A DNA stretch of 64,000 bases from Acanthosepion esculentum (taxonomy: Eukaryota; Mollusca; Cephalopoda; Sepiida; Sepiidae): the NCBI GenBank assembly GCA_964036315.1, contig OZ038488.1, positions 64,267,254-64,331,253 on the forward strand, given 5' to 3'. The notes beneath the pieces were generated by a model. It had not been told where the DNA came from, made no database searches, and saw only the letters and a program-made list of their open reading frames with translations. Below, piece after piece: positions 1 through 9,912 of the stretch; position 1 is the first letter of the stretch, and the number at the start of each line of letters is the position of its first letter. A program made the translations under genes and the position numbers.

Positions 1-256
1 TTGATTATTATTCGAAGGTTTTCACATGTGGGCCTTTCAACATTTTGTTCAGATTGTTTTTCCTGTACTCATGTCGCAGGCTCGGTCTGTCCAACTCTCT
101 GCTTCTTGAACATTTTCGGTCAGTTGGCCATCGTTATAACAAAAAAAAACAAACATCTGACATCATCGCCAGCAGAATAGGGATAACTTCAAAGCAGCAA
201 ACAGTTAGAGAAGAAATGCAAATATTTGAAACACATGCATTTATCCATTCATACCT

Positions 257-287
257 ACACACGCACACACACACGCACACACACCCT

Positions 288-352
<65 letters not shown>
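257..352. repeat. (CA)n-(TA)n compound microsatellite
   Basis: A CA-rich tract with a few interruptions runs to about 321 and changes directly into (TA)n. Open frames across it encode only His/Thr and Ile/Tyr runs and are not genes. Confidence 0.97.
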
Positions 353-355
<3 letters not shown>

Positions 356-479
356 CGAGATATACACAAACTCTACATACATAAACAATCCATACACTCA
401 GTCAAAGAAAAAAATCCTTGATAATGGATAAAACAATACCAGAAAGAGCCCATAACATAATACCTTTATACATACATAA

Positions 480-505
480 AAAATCCATACATTCAAAATC
501 AATCA

Positions 506-543
<38 letters not shown>

Positions 544-593
544 AGATAGATAGATAGATAGATAGAGTGATTGATTTTGAATGTATGGATTTT
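480..593. repeat. 31-bp perfect inverted repeat around (TA)n(GATA)n
   Basis: Bases 480-510 are the exact reverse complement of 563-593. The loop is (TA)n at 511-539 followed by (GATA)n at 541-565. A transcript or single strand would form a long hairpin. The arms match no other repeat in the window. Confidence 0.9.
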
Positions 594-608
594 ATATATA
601 TATATATA

Positions 609-661
<53 letters not shown>

Positions 662-681
662 GCTATATCGGCGATTATATC

Positions 682-744
<63 letters not shown>
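594..744. repeat. Two (TA)n tracts
   Basis: (TA)n at about 594-660 with one T-rich interruption, a 30-bp spacer containing 'cgctatatcggcga', and (TA)n at about 691-743. Confidence 0.95.
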
Positions 745-746
<2 letters not shown>

Positions 747-870
747 AGAAGTTTTAAGGTATACTATATTCACGGGTTAAAGTGCTCAAGATCAGCGATG
801 GAGAGCATGTAAATATAAAACTGGATGTTGAGGTCAACACTTAGCAGCGACAGCGTTTAAACATTAAACA
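745..870 (-). repeat. Decayed pLTR-A (Penelope terminal repeat)
   Basis: It shares 'aaagtgctcaa', 'atgtaaatataaaa' and 'gtcaacacttag' with the better copies at 28555, 60590 and 61740. It directly follows a (TA)n tract, as those copies do. The ribozyme region downstream of 'gcgacag' is lost. Confidence 0.65.
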
Positions 871-1790
871 TACTGTCACATTTTCAATCCATTGTATCCT
901 CAGTATCCTTCTGTAGAACCACATTTCTATTGCCTCAAGTTTCTTCTTCATCTGTGAAAAGATGGTCCAGCATCCACTCCCATACAGGACGACCGATATT
1001 ACATGACAGTATACTTCGTTCTTTCTAACGAACTTTTCCTGTTTCCTAATACTTTCCTTAGATTTTGGAAGTCATCTTTTGTTATCCTAATGCGCCTTCG
1101 GTTTTCGGCGTCGTATTTTCCATCCTTTGTTAAAATACTTCCTAGATATTTAAATTATTTGTACTTGTTTTAAATTATTTGTACTTGTATTTCTTATGTC
1201 GGGTTCGTCTTTTTGCTAATAATCACACCTTCTGTCTTCTTACAATTGATGTTTAGTCATTTCTTCTCTCATTTTTTTACTAGCTTCTCTAAGAGATTTT
1301 GTAGTTTCCCTTTTGTGTCTGCTATAAATACTGTGTCATCTGCATATGTTATGTTGTTAAGATTGTGGCTGCCAATAATGAATCCTGGAAGGACTTATTA
1401 CTCTTTCAGGTTCGTCTCACTATAAAGGTTGAATAAGTCCGGTAAGAAGTCGCATCTTTGCCTTACACCCGTTTCTATTTTTGTATATTTACTGAATCTA
1501 TTTTCTACCCGCATGCAGACGCTTTACTCCCGTGTTCTGGATTATTCTAATAACCTGCCTAAATAAATCAAGTATACATCCTTTTGCATTTTTATTACTC
1601 TTTCTAATATCATTCAGAGCATAAATATTACATTTCTTGTTCCAGTGTCTTTAATGAAATCTCTTAGTTCTAGCCCTATTTCCGGTCTAATTCTTCTGCG
1701 TGCTCTATTCATCAGAATTCGGATGTTAAGTTTTGTTATGTTCATTAGGTCGATTGTTCAATGGAGTTATATATGCTGTGTAATTGTGAT
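871..1790 (-). mobile_element. LINE-R (RTE-like) reverse transcriptase relic
   Basis: A 3' half of a non-LTR retrotransposon read on the minus strand. From high to low coordinates, translation in broken frames gives a segment near 1700 with RIRPEIG and FIKDTGTRNVIFML, DFLPDLFNLYS near 1440, the polymerase box YADDTVFIADT near 1340, and LYGSGCWT plus MWFYRRILRI near 930-1000. The order matches the palm and C-terminal region of RTE LINEs, often annotated as 'craniofacial development protein 2-like'. The catalytic YADD is intact, but several frame changes make the copy dead. It ends near a pLTR-A remnant. The same family recurs at least ten times in the window. Confidence 0.85.
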
Positions 1791-2194
1791 TAAAGTGTAA
1801 ACCTAACAAACGTTCTCCACGTTTCATTTGTGGCATTTGTTATGACAATTGAAGCGACTAGCGTATTCATCATTTCTGTCGAAGCCGTCCAACAAATTGC
1901 GCACTCATTTTTTAATGTCTCTACTTGCTATAAGAATAAGAATCCCTCGCTGGTAGGAGTTAGCTCTAGTATATTATTTTGTAGTTTTTGGCATAAATGT
2001 CCAGGATGAATGAATTGTCTACTGCAACAAAAGAGGATATTGTCAAAACGTTTTAACCCCTTAGTGCCAACTGTAAAAACCGGTATCAATTATAAAAATG
2101 AAAATAAAAATACTGTATTAACTGAAAATAAATCGATTTTATAGGATTATAAAAATATCTGGTATTAATTATAGCTTTTACAAATCCGTAATTA
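1791..2194. other. No recognised feature
   Basis: AT-rich sequence with no open frame of note and no match to the repeat families seen elsewhere in the window. Confidence 0.6.
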
Positions 2195-2575
2195 ATTATA
2201 AGTTTCTCTGTATAATTCATTAATGCCTTTCCTATAAGCCATTTTTCTATAACCAATAAATAATATATATATAACCAATTAAAAATAATATAGCTATAAC
2301 CAATGAATCATAATATTTATAACCCATTTATAACTCATTAATGCCTTTCCTATAACCCATTTACCTATAATAATTAAAGGCTTTTCCTATAACCCATTTA
2401 TTTATAACTAATTAATGTCTTTCCTTTAACCCATCTACCCATGAATGCCTTTCTTATAACCCATTTACCTATAACAATTAATGCCTTTCCTATAATTCAT
2501 TTTCCTATAACCCATTTAACTACAACCCATGAATGCATTGCCTATAACCCACTAATGCATTTCCTATAGACTGAG
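2195..2575. repeat. Degenerate minisatellite
   Basis: About ten imperfect copies of a unit built from 'taatgcctttcctataac' and 'ccatttacctataac', period roughly 30-40 bp. Copies vary by small indels, and related words appear from about 2080. Confidence 0.85.
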
Positions 2576-2589
2576 TAGAATGCTTTAAA

Positions 2590-2900
2590 ACGGGGAGAAC
2601 GTAAAACAATCTGGTCGTCCATCAAAATCGCCAACGGAAGAAGGTGTCCCGAGGGTAGATGCCTTGATCAGAGAAGGCCGATGAATCTCGTTTGCGCAGT
2701 AATGGACATCAGCCATAGCGCATGATGACCTGTGGTACCGTAATGTTTGGGCGCGTTGGGTGCCCAAGCAAACAAGCGATGAAGACGTGGCTTCGTTAAC
2801 AGCTGAAAAGCTTCTTTTTTTTTTCGAAACCTTGGAAGAAGCACATTGATATCATTTGTGCATCGCCGTGCAAGATGACTGAGTCGAAAAGTGACATGAC
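2590..2900 (+). pseudogene. Mariner-like transposase relic
   Basis: Frame-broken translation shows SGRPSKSPTEEGV-RVDALIREGR at about 2608-2680, then ARWVPK at about 2753-2770 and AEKLLFF near 2800. The block order (GRP linker between the two N-terminal helix-turn-helix motifs, then the WVP motif) is that of mariner transposases. Stop codons and a poly(T) run break the frame. No catalytic aspartate and no terminal repeat is visible. The fragment ends at a (TA)n tract. The assignment rests on motif recognition and could be settled by a translated search. Confidence 0.65.
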
Positions 2901-2901
2901 C

Positions 2902-2902
2902 A

Positions 2903-2964
<62 letters not shown>
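2902..2964. repeat. (TA)n microsatellite
   Basis: About 60 bp of (TA)n with one dinucleotide slip near 2925. Confidence 0.97.
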
Positions 2965-2965
<1 letters not shown>

Positions 2966-3111
2966 CTTTTCATTAAGAATTAAGAGAGAGAACTTTATAA
3001 AAAAAAATAAGAAAATCAAAATATAAACAAACTTTATCTTGTTAGCAAAATTGAGTGTATTTGCAACGTTGCTGATTCAAATAAAACGTTTTTTTAAGCC
3101 CAGTAAAGATT

Positions 3112-3414
3112 TCTGAGGCACGGTGGAGTAATGGATAGCGACTCGGATTTAGGAATCGGATAGCCGAGTTTGAATTCCAGTCGAATCCATTACATTCACT
3201 TACCCTTGACAAAGGTAGGAAACATCTTCTTCTCCTCCCACCCAGCTATGGATAAGTAGCAGAACGGACCGGGTTCTATAGCCTTGCATGGCAACTGGTC
3301 TACCGCAGAAAGAAATGGCAACCTTCTGCGGAAAAAAATCTGCCTCGTCAGTCTTGTATCGAAAGATACATACTCGTCTAAGCGTGTATCACGTATGGCA
3401 CATAACTGACTGAA
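3112..3414 (+). mobile_element. SINE-1, tRNA-derived
   Basis: A roughly 300-bp element starting with a tRNA-like head: an A-box-like 'tggagtaatgg' and a B-box-like 'gtttgaattcc'. The body contains 'agctatggataagtagc' and 'agacttggatggcaactgg'-type words. It ends with 'gtatcgaaagatacat' (a short hairpin) and 'gcacataactgactga'. Copies at 8795, 58178, 56490 (minus) and 62345 define its limits. RNA polymerase III transcription is inferred from the boxes. Confidence 0.82.
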
Positions 3415-4204
3415 AACGCGTACTTATGTATAATACGACCCCAGTATTTTGCCTTTAATTTTCGTTCAAAATTTATCGTAGTATGCACAAGAAAATACAG
3501 TATATTCACCATAACCCGTTAATCTCAAACCGTGTCTTTCATTGCGCAGATATGATTTTTAAACCGTATTTTACGGCGAGCAATTTATATAGAGACGTAA
3601 CAGGGAATTTAGATTCCAGCTGAAACTACGTGTCATACCCTTGTAAAAGGCATGTATCCACTTCTCCCTGTATCGTGTTATAGTGATGGATAATAAAAAT
3701 AAGATGTTGTGCAGACTAATCTCATAAGAACGAAGTTATTATTTTCTGGTTTGTCGCTTTACATTACAGTCGGAAAATGCAAAATTAGAAAGGCTCGATT
3801 CTGGCACCTGTGGCTTCGCAGACAACTCTCCAGTCATTTCAGAAAATACAGAGAAATTGGGAACGGCTGATAAACGACACTGCTAACGAGGACAGAGGTA
3901 AGACCGTATAGGTCCCTAATCCTTAGAGCACAGAGAGACGTGCCACCTGATCAGCTTTGTGATTGAAGACAGGGTTGCCCCACCTGCGTCATGTTGACCA
4001 ACACGTGCAGAGCAGGAAGGGCGAAAGCGTTCAGTACAAATAACCAGCGCTTAAACACCGTGGCTTTGACTGACATTTCGACCAGCTTAAGTACAAAGTT
4101 TATTCAGTCGTTGCTATCTCTTATCTTCCATAATATTTCTTTTTCTTCGTAACAATCACGTATAAACACATAACACTTAGACATACGAATAACAAAAATA
4201 TATA
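3415..4204. other. No recognised feature
   Basis: Unique-looking sequence of mixed composition. I saw no transposase, RT or splice-bounded exon. The final 120 bp lead into SINE-2. Confidence 0.55.
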
Positions 4205-4560
4205 ATGGCTGGCCACTCGTATCCAAGAATGCCAATCCCTGCTGCAGACACCAGCTCAGCCACGTTTTTATGTTTTTCTCAACATCCACAGAGACCACCT
4301 TTGGTTTAAAGTGCAACTTTGATGAGCGGACTTTAATTACAGTTTCTGTGAGTGAGCGTGATCAAGATTTTGATTCCGTCTACCCAATTTCACTCACAAG
4401 GCTTGGATCAACGTGTGGTATGGTTTCCAACGGTGCCTACGCGCTAGGATCACCTCACCAGACCGATGACATCTAGAAGTCAGCTTCTTGACAAAGCGAT
4501 CATGGTAAGATTCGAACTTTGGAAAGCGAAAGTTCCAACCACTTGTCACACGCCAATAAT
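4205..4560 (-). mobile_element. SINE-2, tRNA-derived
   Basis: On the minus strand the head reads 'tgacaagtgg' (A-box-like) and 'agttcgaatct' (B-box) within the first 60 bases. A body follows that shares 'gtgagtgaaattgggtag' and 'accataccaca' with the copy at 59572-60016. Its 5' end abuts (TA)n at 4569. Confidence 0.8.

Positions 4561-4568
<8 letters not shown>

Positions 4569-4602
<34 letters not shown>
4569..4602. repeat. (TA)n microsatellite at SINE-2 head
   Basis: Short (TA)n directly outside the 5' end of SINE-2. A 13-base C run follows at about 4620. Confidence 0.95.
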
Positions 4603-4605
<3 letters not shown>

Positions 4606-4905
4606 AACCCCTTAAGTACGCCCCCCCCCCCACACCGTCATCAACAGACTTCGGATGCAACAGACAAAATCTGCAGGCAAAATGAAAATAATCTGCTAGC
4701 CAAACAACTTCCACATCGTCAGCGATTCAAAATGTGTGGGCTTTGCAGAACGGGTCGTATTAGTTCTCAAAGCGACCGCTTGGCGGCGGTGCAGTCATTT
4801 CAATTGTAAACAAAGACGGAATGTACGATACATTAGCGTGTGCGTGAGAAAGTAACTGTGTGAAATCAATTATTTTTGTTATTTTGATTAATATAGCTAT
4901 ATTAA

Positions 4906-4910
<5 letters not shown>

Positions 4911-4974
<64 letters not shown>
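4911..4974. repeat. (TA)n microsatellite
   Basis: Uninterrupted (TA)n in AT-rich DNA. Confidence 0.97.
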
Positions 4975-4977
<3 letters not shown>

Positions 4978-5109
4978 TTTACATTTTGATCATAACTGCT
5001 GGAAGTTACTATCGTGGTTTTGTAATTCAAAAATAATCCCTTCCCATTTACGGACAATCAGCTTTAACGGACCACCTATCCCCCTATTGGTCCGTTGATG
5101 AGGTGTTTG

Positions 5110-5112
<3 letters not shown>

Positions 5113-5175
<63 letters not shown>
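5113..5175. repeat. (TA)n microsatellite
   Basis: Uninterrupted (TA)n. Confidence 0.97.
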
Positions 5176-5180
<5 letters not shown>

Positions 5181-5309
5181 CAATTCAATGGCACTTATGA
5201 AAAATACGTAAAAATGAGTACAGTTCAACGTGTTTTATTCCTTTGTAAGATTTTTTCAATAAATAACGAAAACTACAATATTCTCTAAATTAATAAATTT
5301 TCAATTGTC

Positions 5310-5392
5310 TTCTCTCGTTTCTCTTGACTGACTCCAGAGTTACGCGTAAGACTGTTTATCAGACTTAGAGTGTTCCGTAAATAAATTGGATC

Positions 5393-5450
<58 letters not shown>

Positions 5451-5680
5451 TAATGAAAAGAGAAATTCTAAAATTAATGTATTTAAATATTGTCACGTTC
5501 TCAATGAACTCACGTGGTGTCTATTTCATATTTGAAATTTGCTGTCTCCGATTAGCGGTTGTATTGTGGAGTATAAATATATCTGGTAATAATTCAGTTG
5601 ATTTATCTTACCCTCTGACCCTGATGAGAGGTATTACGCGAAACTCTGGAGCCGGTCAAGATTTATATGTCGATTGAGCA
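5310..5680. repeat. Inverted pair of PLE-terminal-like segments around (TA)n
   Basis: The plus strand at about 5615-5665 reads CTGATGA, 'tattacgc', GAAAC, 'tctggag', 'ggtcaaga'. The minus strand at about 5365-5320 reads CTGATAA, 'cttacgc', GTAAC, 'tctggag', 'agtcaag'. The two are related and oppositely oriented around the (TA)n at 5395-5448. CTGATGA plus GAAA is the conserved core of hammerhead ribozymes, but I could not pair stem I, so this is only a candidate remnant. Confidence 0.45.
5395..5448. repeat. (TA)n microsatellite
   Basis: (TA)n lying between the two inverted hammerhead-like segments. Confidence 0.97.
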
Positions 5681-5764
5681 TTTACTAATTTTTGTTAAAC
5701 TAGACTGACAATTGTTAATATTTTTCATTATATTTTCTTGTATCCGAACAAGTGTTCCTTTTTA

Positions 5765-6215
5765 GGATTAGAGTAAATGCTCAAGCAGATTCAGCCGCAA
5801 AGTCTACCCAGAACGAAACCCCTGATAATAATTTCAAGATCTCTTATAACGGACCTAAAATGTAAAATAAACAATTACACTCAACAGAAATGGCAAAAGC
5901 ACTGGGCCAACAACGCATATATTTCTCGCAATCAAACCATCCTTAGGTGAATGGAAATAAAGGTCTAGAAAAGAAAGAAAAGACGAAATAACGCGAATTC
6001 GATTACACATGCCTCACCTATTCATACCTAACATATACAAGACAAGTTGCACTGACGGGAAAACAGATTTTAACTGAATGTACTCACTTAGCCCCTGTAA
6101 GACAAATACTACAAGGAAAACAACATGAGAAAACTATTTGAAAACAATGAAACCGTCAACATAATGCCCTATCTTAAGAAACAGGTTTATACTAAAATTA
6201 TAACACCTACAATAA
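5765..6215 (+). pseudogene. LINE-H: RNase H domain end of a LINE
   Basis: Broken frames read ADSAAKSTQNETPDNNFKIS at about 5779-5838, then TDLKCKINNYTQQKWQKHW at about 5850-5910, LTECTHLAPVRQIL near 6075-6110, and LFENNETVNIMPYL near 6130-6170. This order (AD-SAAK helix of RNase H, a W...W segment, a zinc-knuckle-like tail with ECTHLAPVR) is typical of the C-terminus of RNase H-bearing LINEs of the I/Jockey group. At least three frame changes and one stop are present, and the RT domain is absent. It is unrelated in sequence to LINE-J and LINE-R here. Confidence 0.72.
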
Positions 6216-6251
6216 ATCATCTACAGACTATATATCTATAAAACATACGGC

Positions 6252-6356
6252 CAAATTTCAATGATGATATATTTCATTCAACAAATGATTTGTAAATGAT
6301 ATTAAAAGGCAATATTTTTAAAGATTTCGAATTTAACGAAAAAATATTTAGTAGCT
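6252..6356 (-). repeat. pLTR-B fragment
   Basis: It shares 'atatttcattcaacaa' and 'gtaaat.atattaaaa' with 18940-18990 and 19195-19235, in the same orientation. Confidence 0.7.
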
Positions 6357-6657
6357 TACTATTGTGGGCTGAGTTGATTTAACACATACAAACCAGATTA
6401 ATAAAATCCTTCAAAATCCGAATTGGGACTGATAACAAAAGAAATACTAAAAAAAATAATACTATCCATTCAGCAAAAGCTTCATATCAATCTTTGGAAG
6501 AATTCTTCCGACATAATCCAATGGTTCTGAAAAATCCCGAATAAATAATATTACATTCATATCCTGCTAAATATTAATAAATATCTAAGATATAAAAGTT
6601 CAAGACTCTAGGTATATATATATATTTCTCTGAATATAATTAATAATCATTTAATTC

Positions 6658-6669
6658 AAATTTCTTAGG
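6658..6669 (+). repeat. Target-site duplication, left
   Basis: The 12 bases 'aaatttcttagg' here are repeated exactly at 7206-7217. The related empty site near 8255 has the sequence once, so the duplication arose with the SINE-3 insertion. Confidence 0.9.
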
Positions 6670-6754
6670 GTCTGTCTATATTTCTGAGATGAGGTATTAT
6701 GTACAGTATTTACATTAGTCGGACTATTGTCCTCATCTTTGTCGCCATATTTGT

Positions 6755-6796
6755 CACAACGTTTCGGCCGTTGTACGCTCCGACCTTCTTCAGGTG
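6755..6796 (-). ncRNA. Hammerhead-like core in SINE-3 (left arm)
   Basis: The minus strand reads CAC, CTGAAGA, A, GGTC ... GGCC, GAA, ACGT, T, GTG. CTGANGA and GAA are the conserved hammerhead residues. CAC/GTG can form a 3-bp stem I, GGTC/GGCC a 4-bp stem II, and ACGT is self-complementary, which would need two molecules to close stem III. The triplet before the predicted cut is GTT, which is permitted. The stems are short, so activity is uncertain. Confidence 0.45.
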
Positions 6797-7123
6797 GTTG
6801 GAATTTCGAACTGAACCCTTTATTTCGATCACTTGGGTAGACTGTTCTAGTTCCACGTGCCATGTTTGATGGATATCAGTTATCAGTTATCTCCTGCTAA
6901 TTTTCCCTCTTGAGGACACATGGCACAGTGGATAAAGGCGTTGGTTAGATCCAGTGACAGACCCAAAGAGTGTGAGTTCAATACCCGGTTAAGGCAGTGG
7001 AGAACTTTCAGAGGGAAAATTAGCAGGAGATAACTGATAACCGACATCCATCAAACATGGCACGTGGAACTAGAACAGTCTACCCCAGTGATCGAAATAA
7101 AGGGTTCAGTTTGAAATTCCAAC

Positions 7124-7165
7124 CACCTGAAGAAGGCCGGAGCGTACAACAGCCGAAACGTTGTG
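7124..7165 (+). ncRNA. Hammerhead-like core in SINE-3 (right arm)
   Basis: The inverted counterpart of the left-arm motif: CAC, CTGAAGA, A, GGC ... GCC, GAA, ACGT, T, GTG. Stem II is reduced to three pairs here by one substitution. As in the left arm, stem III could only close between two molecules. Confidence 0.42.
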
Positions 7166-7205
7166 ACAAAGATGAGGACAATAGTCCGACTAATGTAAAT
7201 ACTGT

Positions 7206-7217
7206 AAATTTCTTAGG
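7206..7217 (+). repeat. Target-site duplication, right
   Basis: Exact second copy of the 12-base 'aaatttcttagg' at 6658-6669. Confidence 0.9.
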
Positions 7218-7436
7218 TATTTGAATTTAAATTTCTTGGTTAATTATATAAAAAGCTTATGAAAATGTTTTCGCTAATTTCGAAATCTTTAAAAATGTTC
7301 TCTTTTAATATTATTTACAAATAATTTTTTAATGAAATATATCAGCATTGAAATTTGGCCGTTGACAGAAACAGACGGAATTAAGCCCTTGCACCATCCT
7401 CAAATGACATACTAAATAAATTTCATAACAGGGAAG

Positions 7437-7885
7437 TAACAGATATTAACCCCCATGCAATTGCAGGACAACTAAGTGTCCTGTTGGAGGTAAAAGCAGG
7501 TCTAAAATGTGGAATATGAAGCAACGATATTCCGTGATGACAATATAGACCTGAAGAAAACCTACATTGGAATATCTACGGGAAACTGGAAGCAACGTTT
7601 ATATAATCACAGACACTCCTTCAGCAATAGGTCTCTCAAACACCAAACAGCTTTATCCAGACATTATTGGAACCTTATTGACAAAGGTCTCACACTGCAA
7701 TTGGAGTGGAAATTCATATCCAGAACTTCAGGGACCGTTGTAATCTTTGTCTAATGAAGAAAATACTTATAATTAAATATAAAAACCAGGAGACATTACT
7801 TAACCTTCAAAGAGAACTCATATCAAAATGCAGACAAAAAAAACGCGTTAAAAAGTACATTACCGCTTTAAACAAATAGAAAATT
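7437..7885 (+). pseudogene. PLE GIY-YIG endonuclease fragment
   Basis: The C-terminal end of a Penelope-like retroelement polyprotein. Translation gives CNCRTTKCPVGGKS near 7460, a cysteine cluster typical just before the nuclease in PLEs. After a one-base frame change comes VEYEATIF, then KTYIGISTGNWKQRLYNH (GIY-YIG core with YIG and the R-x3-H motif) near 7556-7612, then LSRHYWNLIDKG. A further frame change is followed by RCNLCLMKK and LQRELISKCRQ, the tail that closes PLE ORFs. At least two frameshifts make it non-functional. It follows pLTR-B directly, so the two probably belong to one element. The RT domain is missing. Confidence 0.85.
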
Positions 7886-7988
7886 ACCATTTCTCCTGGA
7901 TTATATAAATTCCTATCTGTATCTACATTGCTCTAATGTTGTAGTATATGTTCACATAAAAATATTTATTGCAATCTAAAACATTGTT

Positions 7989-7993
<5 letters not shown>

Positions 7994-8060
<67 letters not shown>
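7994..8060. repeat. (TA)n-(TG)n microsatellite
   Basis: (TA)n to about 8031 followed by (TG)n. A shorter TG tract lies at about 8137-8152. Confidence 0.97.
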
Positions 8061-8061
<1 letters not shown>

Positions 8062-8184
8062 TGTAATATGTATGGTTAATTGAATATCGATTTGCTTGCG
8101 GAAAATGTGCATGTGTGTAAATATGTATATATATATGTGTGTGTGTGTGTGTACGGGTGTTTGTGTTTGTGAGTGGACATATTT

Positions 8185-8565
8185 TGGGTTTCTTGATACT
8201 CTAGGTATATATAACCTTCATAAATATGTTTCTCTGAATATAATTAATAATCATTTAATTCAAATTTCTTAGGTAATTTAATTTAAATTTCTTGGTTAAT
8301 TATATTAAAACCATTTTTCGAAAACTTAAAAATGTTCGCTTCTATTATTATTTACAAAATAGGTCAACACTTTCTGCCTTTTCTCACTCTCTAAATAAGA
8401 TAACAATATCTCTTGATTTTAACTCGGGATATTTTTTCGATTTGTGATTTGTTTGTAGGTCTTGAAGATTGAAAGCTGCTTTTTTTAGAGCTCTCAAGAA
8501 ATAAAAATTATTACGTATGGGATTTTAAGTGTTTGATATTCTTTAATTAATAATGATTTTGCTCC
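8185..8565 (+). repeat. pLTR-B, second copy
   Basis: It shares 'aatttcttaggtaa', 'cttggttaattata' and the 3' block 'atctcttgattttaac' to 'tttgatattcttta' with the copies at 6551 and 19740. It is the uninterrupted reference for the SINE-3 insertion site. With the copy at 6551 it brackets the PLE fragment, giving a direct-repeat arrangement. Confidence 0.78.
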
Positions 8566-8593
8566 GTCCATATGGATTACCATATTGTATCAT

Positions 8594-8597
<4 letters not shown>

Positions 8598-8651
<54 letters not shown>

Positions 8652-8729
8652 AGAGAGAGAGAGAGAGAGATAGATATGCATATATATGTATATATATATA
8701 TATAGATAGATAGATTGATTGATGCATGC

Positions 8730-8794
<65 letters not shown>
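8598..8794. repeat. Compound microsatellite (TA)n(GA)n(GATA)n(TG)n
   Basis: (TA)n 8598-8648, (GA)n 8649-8670, mixed TA/GATA to about 8740, (TG)n 8740-8794. Long open frames on the minus strand here are artefacts of the repeats. Confidence 0.97.
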
Positions 8795-8797
<3 letters not shown>

Positions 8798-8996
8798 AGT
8801 AATGGATTGCGGCTCCAATCGGTGAGCCGAGTCCGAATTCCAACCGAGCTCATTACATTCATTTATCTACGAATACCATCTCTTCCCCCCAGCTATGGGT
8901 AAATAGCAAGATATCTTGCGTTCTATAGTCTTGGATTACAACCAGTGTAGGAGAAGGAAAACTATGAATTCAAACCAGCCTTCTACATCAAGGCAC
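8795..8996 (+). mobile_element. SINE-1 copy, 3' truncated
   Basis: Begins 'ggagtaatggattgcggc', carries the B-box-like 'gtccgaattcc' and the 'agctatgggtaaatagc' body word. It diverges from the 3112 copy after about 8930 and lacks the 'cataactgactga' end. Confidence 0.72.
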
Positions 8997-8999
8997 AGG

Positions 9000-9912
9000 G
9001 TAGCAAATTTACGGCGGTGGGAAAGTCACTGAAACCGAGACGCCAGATCAAGGTCAATAATATTGCTTATTATTCTTTGGATATTATCAAGAATTTCTAA
9101 ATATATTGCAGGAGCACCGGACCACATGTGACAGCAATATTCAAAGCATGGACGGATGGTAGTCTTATAGGTCTGTAAAATAGATTCTGGAGAGAAAAAA
9201 TATCTAGCACGTCACAGCGAACTAATTTTCCTACGAGAAGTCCTAGAAATGGATTCAATATAGTCCTTCCACTTCATGTCGGTCCAGAATGTTAGCATGA
9301 GAAGGCGCAACGAATCACTTTCCTGGAGGTTAGCATCAGTCATGGTGATGGAAGGCAGAACGGGGTCTCTCAGATGATGGATACAGAGCAGTTTTGTTTT
9401 GGAGGCGTTAGAATTAACTAACCATTCTTTGCCCCAGTCAACAACAGACTGTAGTTCATTTTTTAGATCAGCTGCCAATTACACTTTATCGAACTGATCA
9501 GACTATTGAAACAGGAGTAAATGGTTGAGAGCTGGTGCCATCAGGCAGGTCATTGATGAACATTAAGAACAAAGTAGGACCAATGATAGAGCCCTGGAGA
9601 CACCTGCATTAGTACAAAATGATCTAGAAGAATGGTCGTTCAAGACAATTTTCATTTCGTCATTTGATACAAAAACACCATTCTCATCTAAAGCTTGATA
9701 AACCTTTTCAGCAATAATCGTTAATGCATCAGCAGTTGAGCTAGAGAAACGAAAGCCATATTGTCTGAAAGAAGTCCCTGCAATGTGAGATGCTTAACTA
9801 ATTCATCATTGATTAGGGCTTCTATTAGTTTATCAAAAAGAATTAGAAAGCTAATAGGCCGATAGTTGGAAGGGTCAGACGTTTTCACCTGAGTTCTTAA
9901 AGACTGGAACAA
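9000..9912 (-). pseudogene. LINE-J reverse transcriptase relic
   Basis: Minus-strand relic of a jockey/CR1-like LINE. In element order: SDPSNYRPISFL...FDKLIEALIN and LLSDN (RT fingers) at 9880-9760, KVYQALDENG near 9690, CTNAG then LFLMFINDLPDG near 9590-9540, then WGKEWLVNSNASKTKLLCIH near 9435-9380, a WKDYIESI...RRKISSL segment, and the YCCHMWSGAPA-type block near 9140-9100. The FADD/YADD box should lie between NDLPDG and the NASKT block but is deleted near 9500-9530, so the copy cannot have polymerase activity. The same family occurs at 15938, 20098, 21040, 32925, 40735 and 56780. Confidence 0.82.

Larger units (their letters stand above)
6670..7205. mobile_element. SINE-3 palindromic dimer inserted in pLTR-B
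   Basis: A 536-bp insertion flanked by a 12-bp target duplication. Bases of about 6700-6900 are an inverted copy of about 7010-7205, so the element folds back on itself with arms near 195 bp. The centre (about 6910-7000) is a tRNA-like unit with an A-box-like 'tggcacagtgg' and a B-box-like 'gagttcaatacc'. Each arm ends in 'tatttacatta.tcgga' and carries a hammerhead-like core. Single-arm copies are at 17118, 52496, 63007 and, diverged, 57460 and 16885, so this copy looks like a head-to-head dimer inserted as a unit. Confidence 0.85.
6551..7436 (+). repeat. pLTR-B, PLE-associated terminal repeat, split by SINE-3
   Basis: It runs from 'cattcatatcctgctaa' through 'aattcaaatttcttagg' to 'catcctcaaatgacatact'. 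Related copies are at 8190-8560 (+), 18770-19140 (-), 19190-19480 (-) and 19740-20013 (+). It lies immediately upstream of a PLE GIY-YIG fragment. The segment is interrupted at 6670-7205 by a SINE-3 insertion. The uninterrupted order is visible at 8230-8300. Confidence 0.78.

Noticed and set aside
3120..3190. True tRNA gene
   Set aside because: A- and B-box-like words are present, but the cloverleaf does not close and the sequence continues as a repeated 300-bp element, so it is a SINE head. The same reasoning applies to 6910-7000 and 59960-60016.
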